Below, one piece after another: positions 1 to 7,239 of a stretch of DNA of 33,456 bases (within the stretch, counting starts at the first letter, position 1; each line of letters opens with the position of its first letter). A program made the translations under genes and the position numbers. The notes beneath the pieces are model-generated. The model saw only the letters and a program-made list of their open reading frames with translations. It did no database searches and had not been told where the DNA came from. Origin of the DNA: CAZJDM01 sp964544765 (lineage in GTDB: Bacteria; Bdellovibrionota_B; Oligoflexia; CAYFLR01); the NCBI GenBank assembly GCA_964544765.1, contig CAZJDM010000032.1:1-33456 (forward strand), in the 5' to 3' direction.

Positions 1-1125
1 GTCAACCAAGAGGGCGCCCTTCTCGTTACGAAAGGTATATCAATATTACAAATACTTAAAGATGAAAATAAAAAAATTATCTCGTATACCAAAAATACAA
101 ATTCCAAAGGTCGTAAAATCCAAAATAACTTGGACATAATTAATAAAAATAACTCAAACCATACTATATCCCTACCTAAATTCTGTGAGGACATAGAAAG
201 AATCGGTAATTCTGTGATTGTAAATTTAGTAAAAGATAATCTATCGAAAAAGAAAAAAGAAGACTATATAAATCAAAAGGTAAAAAAAATTAATCATAAC
301 CAGGGAATAAATGGCAATAGTTGTTATGTTGTTGATAATAATAAAATAAAAGGGAGAGCTTCGACGAATAGTAATAAGAGTTATAGTATTGAGAATAATT
401 TTATCATGATACTAATACAGTTAGATGAATTACCTAGTATATTCGAAGAGTTAAGCCTCTTTAATTGGTTATATAGTCGAGTTTTTAATAATTCATCGTT
501 TAAAAAAGGCGGGAGGTTCTATTCAAAACTATCCAATATTAAGAAGGAATATAGACCATTTTATTTAATTGATAATGAACCTACAGTAGAAGTCGATTAT
601 AAGTATTGTCATTTTCAGATGTTGTATCATAAAGAAAATATCCCTTGTCCTGGCGAGATATACAATATTGAAGCTGTTGATAAGGAATATAGAGATGTTG
701 TTAAATTAGCAGCACAAATAATTTTAAATGCAAAAAGTGAAGGAGCTGCTAATAGAGCCTTGGTTAAAGGAATAAGGACTGATGAAAAGAAAGGCTATCC
801 AAAAAATTTAAGATTGCCTAATGGTGTTAAACCCAAGGACATTAACGATTCATTTGTAAAAAAACATCCGCATATTAACGAACATTTTTTTAAATGTATG
901 GCAACCCAATTGCAGTATTGGGAAAGTCAGATAGCTGAGGCGATAATGCTTGAATTCGCTAAACAAAAAAAACCTATTATGTGCATGCATGATAGCCTTA
1001 TTGTTAGAAGTCGAGATAGAGAGTTCCTAGAAGAGCAGATTGCTGAATTTCACGAAAGTGACCCCCCTGATTTCACGAGTTTGACCCCACCCTCTCAAGC
1101 GGACCAAAGGGACGCTCATTTCTAA
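1..1125 (+). CDS. Polymerase-palm-like protein, partial at both ends (5' off window, 3' cut by IS21)
   Basis: The frame is open from the first base, so the gene starts outside the window; the first in-window start-like codon is a TTG at 130. The protein has a block reading NSSFKKGGRFYS, then PTVEVDYKYCHFQMLY, and near the end MCMHDSLIV. This order (GGRFY, an acidic motif with H..MLY, then HDS(L/F)IV) is that of a widespread, mostly uncharacterised bacterial and phage family. Its motifs resemble motif A and motif C of family A DNA polymerases. Polymerase activity is inferred, not shown. The reading frame enters the terminal repeat of the IS21 element at about 1041, so the last 27 or so residues, up to the stop at 1123-1125, are encoded by the element and the natural C-terminus is missing. 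The gene is very AT-rich. It may be a mobile-element or phage gene; it is probably non-functional if the missing C-terminus matters. Confidence 0.6.
   Translation, partial: VNQEGALLVTKGISILQILKDENKKIISYTKNTNSKGRKIQNNLDIINKNNSNHTISLPKFCEDIERIGNSVIVNLVKDNLSKKKKEDYINQKVKKINHNQGINGNSCYVVDNNKIKGRASTNSNKSYSIENNFIMILIQLDELPSIFEELSLFNWLYSRVFNNSSFKKGGRFYSKLSNIKKEYRPFYLIDNEPTVEVDYKYCHFQMLYHKENIPCPGEIYNIEAVDKEYRDVVKLAAQIILNAKSEGAANRALVKGIRTDEKKGYPKNLRLPNGVKPKDINDSFVKKHPHINEHFFKCMATQLQYWESQIAEAIMLEFAKQKKPIMCMHDSLIVRSRDREFLEEQIAEFHESDPPDFTSLTPPSQADQRDAHF
1041..1088 (+). repeat. IS21 left-end repeats (2 units)
   Basis: Two direct repeats of the pattern ATTTCAC-N5-TGACCCC lie at 1047-1065 and 1070-1088, 23 bp apart. 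They are inverted relative to the four units at the other end of the element. A further partial unit (ATTTCACATGGGGTCA) lies at about 1125-1140, just after the istB stop. These are the expected multiple transposase-binding sites of an IS21-type end. Confidence 0.75.
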
Positions 1126-1137
1126 TTTCACATGGGG

Positions 1138-1899
1138 TCAATCTTTGTCAAGTTTTGTTTTAATTTTCTTAATCGTTTCAGGTCTATAAGTTGGTCCTTT
1201 CATTTGTATTTTAATAGCCTTTGATATTAATCGATCAGTTACTGCTTCACATGTTACTGGATCAGGTATTATTTCACCCCAGTTTTTCACTGGTACCTGA
1301 GTAGTAATAATAGTTGATTTGTTGACGCTTCTATCATCGATAACATCATATAAATCCTGATATTGTTGAGGTTCCAGGGGTTTTATCCCAAAATCATCCA
1401 AAACAAGCAGATCAAATGAGTAAAGTCTCTTTAAAAGATTTAAATAGGTTCCTTTAGCCCTAGATAGTAATGTCTGCTCTATAAGGGTATTCATTTTAAA
1501 AAAGGCAGATGTAATGCCATTACGACAAGCATTATTACCAAAGGCTGTTGCTAAAAAGGACTTGCCAACTCCAGTAGGACCGGAAATTACTAGATTAATC
1601 CCATCGCGGATAAACTGACAGGTAGCCAAATCTTTGATCAACTTCTTGTCCAAATCCCGAGGAAAAGAAAAATCAATAGTCTCCAATGAGGCATTTTGTT
1701 TAAATGAAGCTCTTTTTAGTAGACGTATGACTCTGTTGCTTTTCCTAAAATCCATCTCATCTTGCAAGATTAAACTTAGGAATCCTTCATAGCCTAGATC
1801 CTCTTCTCTTGCTTGTTTCATTCTGGTTGGCAATGCAGAATGTATTCCTGATAACTTTAGGTCTGTTAGTTGATTGTTAATGATGGAAATAGATTCCAT
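1138..1899 (-). CDS. istB: IstB-like ATP-binding protein of IS21 element
   Basis: This is the AAA+ ATPase helper of IS21 transposition, which in this family stimulates the IstA transposase and helps target selection. With the chosen start (253 aa) it has a Walker A motif GPTGVGKS at about residues 107-114 and a Walker B LLVLDDFG near 164-171. Length is normal for IstB. I chose the ATG at 1899 because it follows a strong AAAGGAGG ribosome binding site by a few bases. A TTG at 1920 would add seven residues and overlap istA by 4 bp, but it has no such site. The gene lies directly downstream of istA, as usual. The ORF looks intact, so the element may still be functional. Confidence 0.92.
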   Translation of the reverse strand: MESISIINNQLTDLKLSGIHSALPTRMKQAREEDLGYEGFLSLILQDEMDFRKSNRVIRLLKRASFKQNASLETIDFSFPRDLDKKLIKDLATCQFIRDGINLVISGPTGVGKSFLATAFGNNACRNGITSAFFKMNTLIEQTLLSRAKGTYLNLLKRLYSFDLLVLDDFGIKPLEPQQYQDLYDVIDDRSVNKSTIITTQVPVKNWGEIIPDPVTCEAVTDRLISKAIKIQMKGPTYRPETIKKIKTKLDKD

Positions 1900-1916
1900 A
1901 AGAGATCCTCCTTTAT

Positions 1917-3461
1917 TCAATTTATTAAGTCAGAAGACCAACTCTTCTGACCTCTAAGATGTGGATTGGGACTACGTTTTACTGGTGATGTTTGAGGCTT
2001 ATAATTCTTGATATTGTTTTTTACAATATCTTCTACATCTCTGAGTTTGGGCATTTCAATATTTAAATCTAATATTACCTGACAAGCTTCTTCCAAGGCC
2101 ATTTTAGAGTAACGTTTGTTGAGCCTTAAAATACCCTGCACTCGTCTTAAATACATTAAAGGGTGTATGGCGTTATGAATAAGGTTGCTTACAATTATAC
2201 CTGTAGCAATACCAATAGCTTCTGCATCATTGATAACACTCCTAGGAGTTGTTTCCATTATAGCCAAATGAGCTTTAGGAAGATGTTCTTTTTTAGTAAA
2301 ATATAAGCCTTTGCTCTTTCTTGGGTCCTTCATATGGCAAGCCACTCGTTCTAAGTTGTTGAATACTTCCAATATCCCATTACTGATTCTTACCTCCACT
2401 TCCTTTCCTCTCAATTGATATGGAATAGAATAAAAGTTATAACCAATTTGAATGTGACAATCAGGATGAGGTTTGGACTTCCTCCATAACCCGTATGAAT
2501 AGGATGACAATGGTAACACATGTAATTTATCTTTTTCACCTGAATCGAACTTTTGGCGTCTAGAAAGGCCATACTTCCTTTGCAGGCGATTATTAAATAA
2601 GTCCAATAGTTCAAGTAAAAATCGATTCAAGTCGGCTAATGAAAAGAAAGTACGTTCTCTTATTTTAGGCCCTGCCCACCTCCAGAAAACACCCAGAACA
2701 TTTTCTATTAAGTTCTTGTCTTTAGGCTTTCTAGGCCTCATAGCCAATGGAGCAGTCCCATAATGAGAACAAAAATGGGAAAACTCTGGATTCAAATCAG
2801 GGTCATAACGATGTGCTTTAATCACTGCCGGCTTTGTATTATCTAGAGCTGTTGTATGCGGAACTCCTCCAAAATACTCATAGCTTTTACCTATGCTGGT
2901 AAAAAGATCTTCTTGCCTTTCAGTAAGGGTAGCTCGTACATAAAATAATTGACTAAAACATAAAATCGAACCAAACAGTCTACAAGAAGTGTATTCTCCA
3001 GTTGTTTTATTAATATATCCCAGTCCATGACTATCACCCTTATAATCGACTTCACAACGTTCTCCAGGCGGATGGATTTTATGAAAATCAATAGGGATAT
3101 CTGGGTAACGTCTTTTGTATTCTCTCCAAAAACTTACATAAGGAATATTACAAATCTGTTTGTCCAAAGCTTTTTGTATATGATCTTCCCAGTAATGCTG
3201 AAGCTGTATTCCCCGATTTGTTGCAGATCTAACATTTTGCCAATCAATCACATCTGACCATGGCGCATGATAGGAAACTGTATTTTTATTGATTGTATTT
3301 GAAGTGCCATCATTTTTTTGCTTAATATATTTTTTTACAGTATTTTTTGATACACCTAGGGCTTTAGCTATCTTACCCTTACCAAGTCCTATTTGGTGTA
3401 GTCGCCATATCTCTTTAATCATTCGTTGTCCTTTCTGTTTACCGTTAAGTTTCTTTCCCAT
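1917..3461 (-). CDS. istA: IstA-like DDE transposase of IS21 element
   Basis: This is the DDE/RNase H-fold transposase that cuts and joins element ends. From the chosen start it has 514 aa. An N-terminal helix-turn-helix (IAKALGVSKNTVKKYI) is followed by the catalytic core with EVDY (D139), ALDNTKPAV (D207) and LIENVLG (E253), the D-D-E set of IS21 transposases. Length fits the family. The ATG at 3461 is preceded by GGAGGG at a 4-base spacing and is preferred; an ATG at 3509 would add 16 residues with no obvious ribosome binding site. The gene reads into istB with a 17-bp gap to the preferred istB start. No internal frameshift is visible. Confidence 0.93.
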   Translation of the reverse strand: MGKKLNGKQKGQRMIKEIWRLHQIGLGKGKIAKALGVSKNTVKKYIKQKNDGTSNTINKNTVSYHAPWSDVIDWQNVRSATNRGIQLQHYWEDHIQKALDKQICNIPYVSFWREYKRRYPDIPIDFHKIHPPGERCEVDYKGDSHGLGYINKTTGEYTSCRLFGSILCFSQLFYVRATLTERQEDLFTSIGKSYEYFGGVPHTTALDNTKPAVIKAHRYDPDLNPEFSHFCSHYGTAPLAMRPRKPKDKNLIENVLGVFWRWAGPKIRERTFFSLADLNRFLLELLDLFNNRLQRKYGLSRRQKFDSGEKDKLHVLPLSSYSYGLWRKSKPHPDCHIQIGYNFYSIPYQLRGKEVEVRISNGILEVFNNLERVACHMKDPRKSKGLYFTKKEHLPKAHLAIMETTPRSVINDAEAIGIATGIIVSNLIHNAIHPLMYLRRVQGILRLNKRYSKMALEEACQVILDLNIEMPKLRDVEDIVKNNIKNYKPQTSPVKRSPNPHLRGQKSWSSDLIN

Positions 3462-3549
3462 AATTCCCTCCATGGCATATAAATATGGTTGACCAATTAT
3501 TTTGGCCATAGAGAGTATTTTCTCATGAACATCAGACTTTGATCAAAGA

Positions 3550-3648
3550 GGGGTCAATTTTTTATGAAATCACTGGGGTCAATCCAGATGATATTAGGGG
3601 GGTCAAACTTCGTGAAATCAGGGGGGTCAATTTAGGTGAAATTTAGCA
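3550..3648 (-). repeat. IS21 right-end repeats (4 units)
   Basis: Four direct repeats of the form GGGGTCAA...(T)GAAAT begin at about 3550, 3575, 3599 and 3623, spaced about 24-25 bp. The second unit is the most diverged. They lie upstream of istA, so they probably combine transposase binding with the istA promoter region. The outermost two units form the terminal inverted repeat with the left end. Confidence 0.75.
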
Positions 3649-4011
3649 TTTGATATTTTCCAGTTTTATAGTATTTGTTAATTTCGTCAATGGTTGGATG
3701 TTTGATATTTTTGTATGTTCGTTTACCGGTTTCGTCTTTGAGGCATTGCAGGACCGCCCATGACCTTCTCTTTGAGTCTGGCCGCTTTATAATATAGTTG
3801 CTTTTTAAGATTTTGCTCTCGTTCCTCATCAGTTAGCTCTCGGTTGTAATCCGCAAAAACTTTATATGACTCATGAAAATCAATTATTTTTCTTTGAGCC
3901 TGCCAATTAATAGCAACTATATACTCTGCCTCTAACCAAGCCGCAAGGTCTATTTTATTGTCTTTCGGGGTTTTGGTAGTCGTGACTACCAAAATCGGTT
4001 TTTTTTGCCAT
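3632..4011 (-). pseudogene. Frameshifted, IS-truncated small gene of unknown function
   Basis: Two overlapping minus-strand frames together look like the remains of one gene. An ATG at 4011 begins MAKK, but an A8 run right after it puts the reading out of frame. With one A fewer it would read MAKKPILVVTTTKTPKDN and continue into the 89-codon frame that ends at 3723. A second frame, ending at 3632, carries GKRTYKNIKHPTIDEINKYY and then reads into the IS21 end, which supplies its stop. The predicted peptide is charged and soluble; I do not recognise the family. Two frameshifts plus truncation by the element argue for a dead gene. Programmed slippage at the A8 run is possible but less likely. 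No clear ribosome binding site precedes the ATG. Confidence 0.45.
3971..3994. repeat. Inverted repeat, 11-bp perfect arms
   Basis: TTTTGGTAGTC and GACTACCAAAA are perfect inverted arms separated by 2 bp, followed on the plus strand by TCGG and eight T. The form resembles a plus-strand intrinsic terminator, but the repeat lies inside the start of the broken minus-strand gene, so it may instead be an operator or chance structure. Confidence 0.4.
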
Positions 4012-4046
4012 CGCTAATCTGCTTCAAAGTCTTGGGGTACAAGGAA

Positions 4047-4130
4047 TGCCCAGGGCCGGACTTGAACCGGCACGTTCTTACGAACGAAGGATTTTAAGTC
4101 CTTTGCGTCTACCAATTTCGCCACCTGGGC
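4047..4130 (-). tRNA. tRNA-Leu (anticodon TAA)
   Basis: The minus strand folds as an 84-nt class II tRNA. The acceptor arm GCCCAGG pairs with CCTGGGC. The D arm contains TTGGTAGACGC, and the anticodon arm is AAGGA-CTTAAAA-TCCTT with anticodon TAA. A variable arm and the T arm (GGTTCAAGTCC) follow. The discriminator base is A, as required for leucine. The 3' CCA is not encoded, unlike the neighbouring tRNA-Gly. It is 99 nt downstream of the tRNA-Gly on the same strand, so the two are probably co-transcribed. Confidence 0.95.
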
Positions 4131-4229
4131 ATTGAATGTTTTTGAGAGTATTTTTAAGTTAAATCATCCTTATGGTCTTATGATAAAAAAACAATGATCC
4201 GTTTTGGATAATTCCAATTTTAGAGATTT

Positions 4230-4305
4230 TGGAGCGAAAGACGGGGATCAAACCCGCAACCCCAGCCTTGGCAAGGCTGTACTCTATCAATTGAGCTACT
4301 TTCGC
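4230..4305 (-). tRNA. tRNA-Gly (anticodon GCC)
   Basis: The minus strand folds as a 76-nt tRNA including an encoded CCA. Acceptor GCGAAAG pairs with CTTTCGC, the anticodon arm is CAGCC-TTGCCAA-GGCTG with anticodon GCC, and the T loop carries GGTTTGATCC. The discriminator is U, standard for bacterial tRNA-Gly. It lies just downstream of pgsA (47-bp gap) and upstream of tRNA-Leu. Confidence 0.95.
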
Positions 4306-4352
4306 TCTAAATTATGTAAGTTTCTACAATTTTACGGATAATTTGTCAATAC

Positions 4353-4934
4353 TTAGGTGGGGGCAATAGAAAAATATTTTCTAAAATATTGAATAGCCGA
4401 AGTAATAGAAAAGAAAACAGCCAGATAAATTAAGATATTGCCCACTAACCTAAAAGGAAAATCGTAATAAGTGTGCCAAATCATAAGCCCACCGATCCCA
4501 AGCATTTGCAGAGCTGATTTCCATTTTCCCCAATTTCCAACCGGTATTTTGATATCATCCTCTATTGCAATAACTCTTAATCCTGAAATAGCAAACTCTC
4601 TGGTGAGTAAGATAACAACCGCCCAGGGATTAATTCTTTCAATACTTACTAACATTACTAATGCGGCACTTACATACATTTTGTCAGCAATTGGATCAAG
4701 TAATTTCCCAATTTTAGTCACAGCATTATATTTGCGGGCGATATACCCATCAAGACCATCCGTTATAGAACCTATAGCAAATAGAATTACTGAAATTAGG
4801 TCGGTCCAACGAGTTTGAAAAGGTAGTATGATCATGATAACTGGTATTAATAATACTCTAAAACCTGTTAAGTAGTTAGGAACATTTCTAATAAAACGTT
4901 TGTCTTTTAAGCGATTTACATCAATTGGTTTCAT
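4353..4934 (-). CDS. pgsA: CDP-diacylglycerol--glycerol-3-phosphate 3-phosphatidyltransferase
   Basis: The protein (193 aa, normal for PgsA) is an integral membrane enzyme that makes phosphatidylglycerophosphate from CDP-diacylglycerol and glycerol-3-phosphate, the first committed step to phosphatidylglycerol and cardiolipin. The CDP-alcohol phosphatidyltransferase signature is complete: TDGLDGYIARK followed by GKLLDPIADK, giving the four metal-binding aspartates D59, D62, D80 and D84. Several hydrophobic segments surround it. The early sequence NVPNYLTGFRVLLIPVI is typical of PgsA rather than of phosphatidylserine or cardiolipin synthases of the same superfamily. It follows the TrmH-family gene by 47 bp on the same strand, so the two may form an operon. 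Confidence 0.92.
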   Translation of the reverse strand: MKPIDVNRLKDKRFIRNVPNYLTGFRVLLIPVIMIILPFQTRWTDLISVILFAIGSITDGLDGYIARKYNAVTKIGKLLDPIADKMYVSAALVMLVSIERINPWAVVILLTREFAISGLRVIAIEDDIKIPVGNWGKWKSALQMLGIGGLMIWHTYYDFPFRLVGNILIYLAVFFSITSAIQYFRKYFSIAPT

Positions 4935-4981
4935 ATAAAATAATCTCCAAATCTCTCTTTAGGTAATCAAATAGATTCTGT

Positions 4982-5776
4982 TTAAATACAAGCCCTTTGT
5001 CTGACAATTTCATATATAATTATAGCCGAACTTACTGATAGATTTAAAGAATCCATCTGCCCCAGCATAGGAATTCTAATAGATTCTGTTTCATTGTCAA
5101 GCCAATCTGGAGGTAAACCTGATTTTTCTGATCCTAATGTTAGTGCCAATGGTCCTTTTAAATCCTTTTGGTAATGTACATTAGAGGCTTTGGGTGATGT
5201 ACAGATCATAGGAATTTTATGTTTTTCTAAAAAAGTTTTAAGCTCTTCCGATGAGGTTTTTATAGTTGGTACTGTAAATAAAGCTCCAATACTAGCTCTA
5301 ACCACATTGGGATTATAAATATCCAGCTCTGGCTCACATACTATGACAGCTTCTACACCAGCAGCATCGGCTGTTCTAAGTATTGCGCCGAGATTACCCG
5401 GTTTTTCAATTCCATGAACTATCAATATAAAAGGATTATTAGAGAGTTTTAGCTTAGATAATAATAATAATGGTTGTTTTGCTATAGCTACAATAGAACT
5501 TGCCTGATTTCTATAAGATATTTTACTAAATAACTTGTCAGTTACAGTCGTGCAAGGGATATTGCCGGTATTGTATTGTTTAACGATATTTGTATCATAG
5601 ATATTTTGACCGCGCTCTCCTCCCAATAAAAACTGGATTATTTCTATTTTATGCTTTAGGGCCATTTCTATTTCTTTGACACCTTCAATTAAAAAAACTC
5701 CCCCAGTATCTCGTTCTCTTTTTTTTCTTAATTTTATAATTCTTTTTATTAAGGGATTAGAGTGACTGGTAATCAT
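4982..5776 (-). CDS. TrmH/SpoU-family RNA 2'-O-methyltransferase
   Basis: This 264-aa protein belongs to the SPOUT (trefoil-knot) methyltransferases that use S-adenosylmethionine to methylate ribose in rRNA or tRNA. Residues 1-95 resemble the SpoU substrate-binding domain (KKRERDTGGVFLIEGVKEIE). The catalytic domain shows motif 1 GIEKPGNLGAILRTADAAG with N128 and R134, motif 2 LTLGSEKSGLP with E217, and motif 3 IPMLGQMDSLNLSVSSA. The layout fits RlmB or a related 23S rRNA enzyme, but the exact target base cannot be told from sequence. The start ATG at 5776 is preceded by AAGGAG. It lies just upstream of pgsA. Confidence 0.88.
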   Translation of the reverse strand: MITSHSNPLIKRIIKLRKKRERDTGGVFLIEGVKEIEMALKHKIEIIQFLLGGERGQNIYDTNIVKQYNTGNIPCTTVTDKLFSKISYRNQASSIVAIAKQPLLLLSKLKLSNNPFILIVHGIEKPGNLGAILRTADAAGVEAVIVCEPELDIYNPNVVRASIGALFTVPTIKTSSEELKTFLEKHKIPMICTSPKASNVHYQKDLKGPLALTLGSEKSGLPPDWLDNETESIRIPMLGQMDSLNLSVSSAIIIYEIVRQRACI

Positions 5777-5848
5777 AAAACTCCTTGTAGATTAGATCCT
5801 TTAGAGATCAAACTCAAACGATAATTTGATATCATAGCTGGTGATTTA

Positions 5849-5902
5849 ATGTAAATGCTAATGCAAATATAAATGTAAATATAAATGTAAATGTAAATGT
5901 AA
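5849..5902. repeat. Degenerate 6-bp tandem repeat (AAATGT)
   Basis: The gap between the TrmH-family gene and the receiver-TPR gene holds about eight or nine copies of a hexamer, mostly AAATGT with AAATGC and AAATAT variants. It lies upstream of the TrmH-family start and downstream of the receiver-TPR stop, so slippage here could change promoter or terminator spacing. It has no coding content. Confidence 0.7.
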
Positions 5903-5944
5903 CTACTAAAGTAACTAATATAAATGATTTAGAAGATGATAAGA

Positions 5945-7108
5945 TTAACCGACTTTTTTAAGATTGTTTTGAGCTTTTTCATAGGCAGGATTGACTCGTA
6001 AACATTCATTTAACCATTTTTTGGCATCATTAGAATGATCTTTTCCCAACTTCATATAGGCTAGGGCCATGTTAAAATATATACGGTAAATTTCTTTGAA
6101 ATCAGGGTAAAATCCTATGGCTTTTTGATACTCGCTTATAGCGTCATTATATTTTTCATTTACAGCTAATAAAACACCCTTATTATTATAAAATCTTATC
6201 ATTTCAGTAGGGTGAGATACTTCATTACAGAATTTTAGTGCTTCATCATTGAACCCATTTTCCTTTAGTTCCTGTAACATATCAAATTTGATATCTTGGT
6301 TTTCAGGTGTAACTCCCAATATTTCTCGGTATTTTTCAATCGATTTATCCGGCCTTTTTAAGTGCAAATACATGGTAGCCATGTGGTTCATTCTTTCTAT
6401 CTGTCCCGGAGCCATCTTGTCAGCTTTTTCTAGATATTCTTGAGCTTCTTCAAATTTACCCAGTTTTAAACAAATACGACCCAGATCATTTAATATAGAA
6501 ATGTCTTCTGGTGATTTTTTCAGTCTTTGACCATGAATAGCATAAGCGTCTTCAAGTTGCTGAAGCTCTTCCAATAAATCAGCTAAATGTTTAGGGGCAT
6601 TTTTTCCAAAAACAGCCATCTTATCTTTCATGAGATTGAGGGCCTTATCATTTTCGCCTTTCTTAATATAACGATAAACGTTTTTGAGTACCTCTCCAGA
6701 TTTCTCTTGGCTTTCTTTCTCTGATATTTTTGTTTTCAATAAATGTAAAAGCTGAGGGGGGGCAATAGGTTTAGTTATAGTGCTTATATCATTGAATTCA
6801 TTCAGTAATCCTAAATTGCTAGTATCAAAATTTTTACCTATCATTACGATCGGAATAAAAGATCTATCCAATTCCTTATTATGAGCTTTTAATTTTTGAA
6901 TCAGGGTTATTCCGCTAAATTCCTCTAAATCAAATGAAGTTAATACGCAATCTATAATTTGGTTCTTATATAGATATAAAGCCGATATACCTTTATCCGT
7001 AACTACAGATGGAACTTTGAATTTCTCCAATTGTTTTTGAATGAAATGGGTGGTAGTTGGGTCAGTATCAATCACCAAAACTTTGCGAGGTAATAAAATT
7101 TTATCCAT
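5945..7108 (-). CDS. Receiver-like domain protein with TPR repeats (REC-TPR 1)
   Basis: The protein has 387 aa. Residues 8-125 form a response-regulator receiver fold (KVLVIDTDP, then VLTSFDLEEFSG, then ITKPI). Residues from about 175 to 385 form several tetratricopeptide repeats, for example ILNDLGRICLKLGKFEEAQ and IRFYNNKGVLLAV. Receivers normally take phosphate on an aspartate. Aligning EEFSG with the usual PGMDG places S58 at that position, and the second Asp of the acidic pair is T15. The switch Thr is also replaced (VMIGK), while the conserved Lys is kept (TKP). The domain is therefore probably not phosphorylated in the usual way and may act as a protein-binding module with the TPRs as scaffold. 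It has no DNA-binding domain. It is divergent from the chemoreceptor-flagellin pair, which suggests a motility or adaptation role, but this is inference. Confidence 0.8.
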   Translation of the reverse strand: MDKILLPRKVLVIDTDPTTTHFIQKQLEKFKVPSVVTDKGISALYLYKNQIIDCVLTSFDLEEFSGITLIQKLKAHNKELDRSFIPIVMIGKNFDTSNLGLLNEFNDISTITKPIAPPQLLHLLKTKISEKESQEKSGEVLKNVYRYIKKGENDKALNLMKDKMAVFGKNAPKHLADLLEELQQLEDAYAIHGQRLKKSPEDISILNDLGRICLKLGKFEEAQEYLEKADKMAPGQIERMNHMATMYLHLKRPDKSIEKYREILGVTPENQDIKFDMLQELKENGFNDEALKFCNEVSHPTEMIRFYNNKGVLLAVNEKYNDAISEYQKAIGFYPDFKEIYRIYFNMALAYMKLGKDHSNDAKKWLNECLRVNPAYEKAQNNLKKVG

Positions 7109-7151
7109 GCATCTATATTACCATGGTGATTATTTTTTTTCTATTTTTTTC

Positions 7152-7178
7152 TTAACTTAAGAAAGTTTTTACCGATAA
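7152..7178 (+). promoter_or_regulatory. Candidate FliA (sigma-28) promoter for chemoreceptor-flagellin genes
   Basis: TTAACTTA at 7152-7159 and ACCGATAA at 7171-7178 are separated by 11 bp. The flagellar sigma-28 consensus is TAAAGTTT-N11-GCCGATAA. The -10 matches 7 of 8 bases and the -35 5 of 8. It lies about 60 bp before a chemoreceptor-flagellin pair, the classic targets of FliA. Confidence 0.55.
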
Positions 7179-7239
7179 TATTTCAAAGCCGTTAAACTGC
7201 AAAGATAGGCGATATCTGATCAGATAGGAGGGCTGATAA

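Larger units (their letters stand above)
1041..3648 (-). mobile_element. IS21-family insertion sequence (istA-istB)
   Basis: The element has two genes on the minus strand, istA then istB, and matched terminal inverted repeats. The left end from 1041 (TGCTGAATTTCAC) matches the reverse complement of the right end finishing at 3648 (TGCTAAATTTCAC). The next part, TGACCCCCCTGATTTCACGA, is identical on both sides, with a 1-nt indel after it. The ends read TG...CA, as expected for IS21. Length is about 2.6 kb, typical of the family. Internal repeats at each end (two on the left, four on the right) fit IS21 transposase binding sites. An alternative boundary pair is 1059 and 3629. With neither choice do the flanks show a clear 4-8 bp target duplication. 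Confidence 0.88.

Noticed and set aside
2411..3492. Several short open frames of about 65-75 codons within istA
   Set aside because: All are shadows of istA, which shows a full DDE set and length.
3550..3648. Short CRISPR-like array of GGGGTCAA repeats
   Set aside because: Four short repeats spaced 24 bp at the end of an IS21 element, with a matching inverted set at the other end, are transposase binding sites.
3971..4010. Plus-strand intrinsic terminator
   Set aside because: The hairpin plus T run looks right, but there is no plus-strand gene upstream that it could serve; kept only as an inverted repeat.
4471..4818. 115-codon plus-strand open frame
   Set aside because: It lies fully opposite pgsA, whose protein matches its family throughout.
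5777..5944. Riboswitch or small RNA in the gap before the TrmH-family gene
   Set aside because: The gap is mainly a hexamer repeat and shows no conserved riboswitch core.
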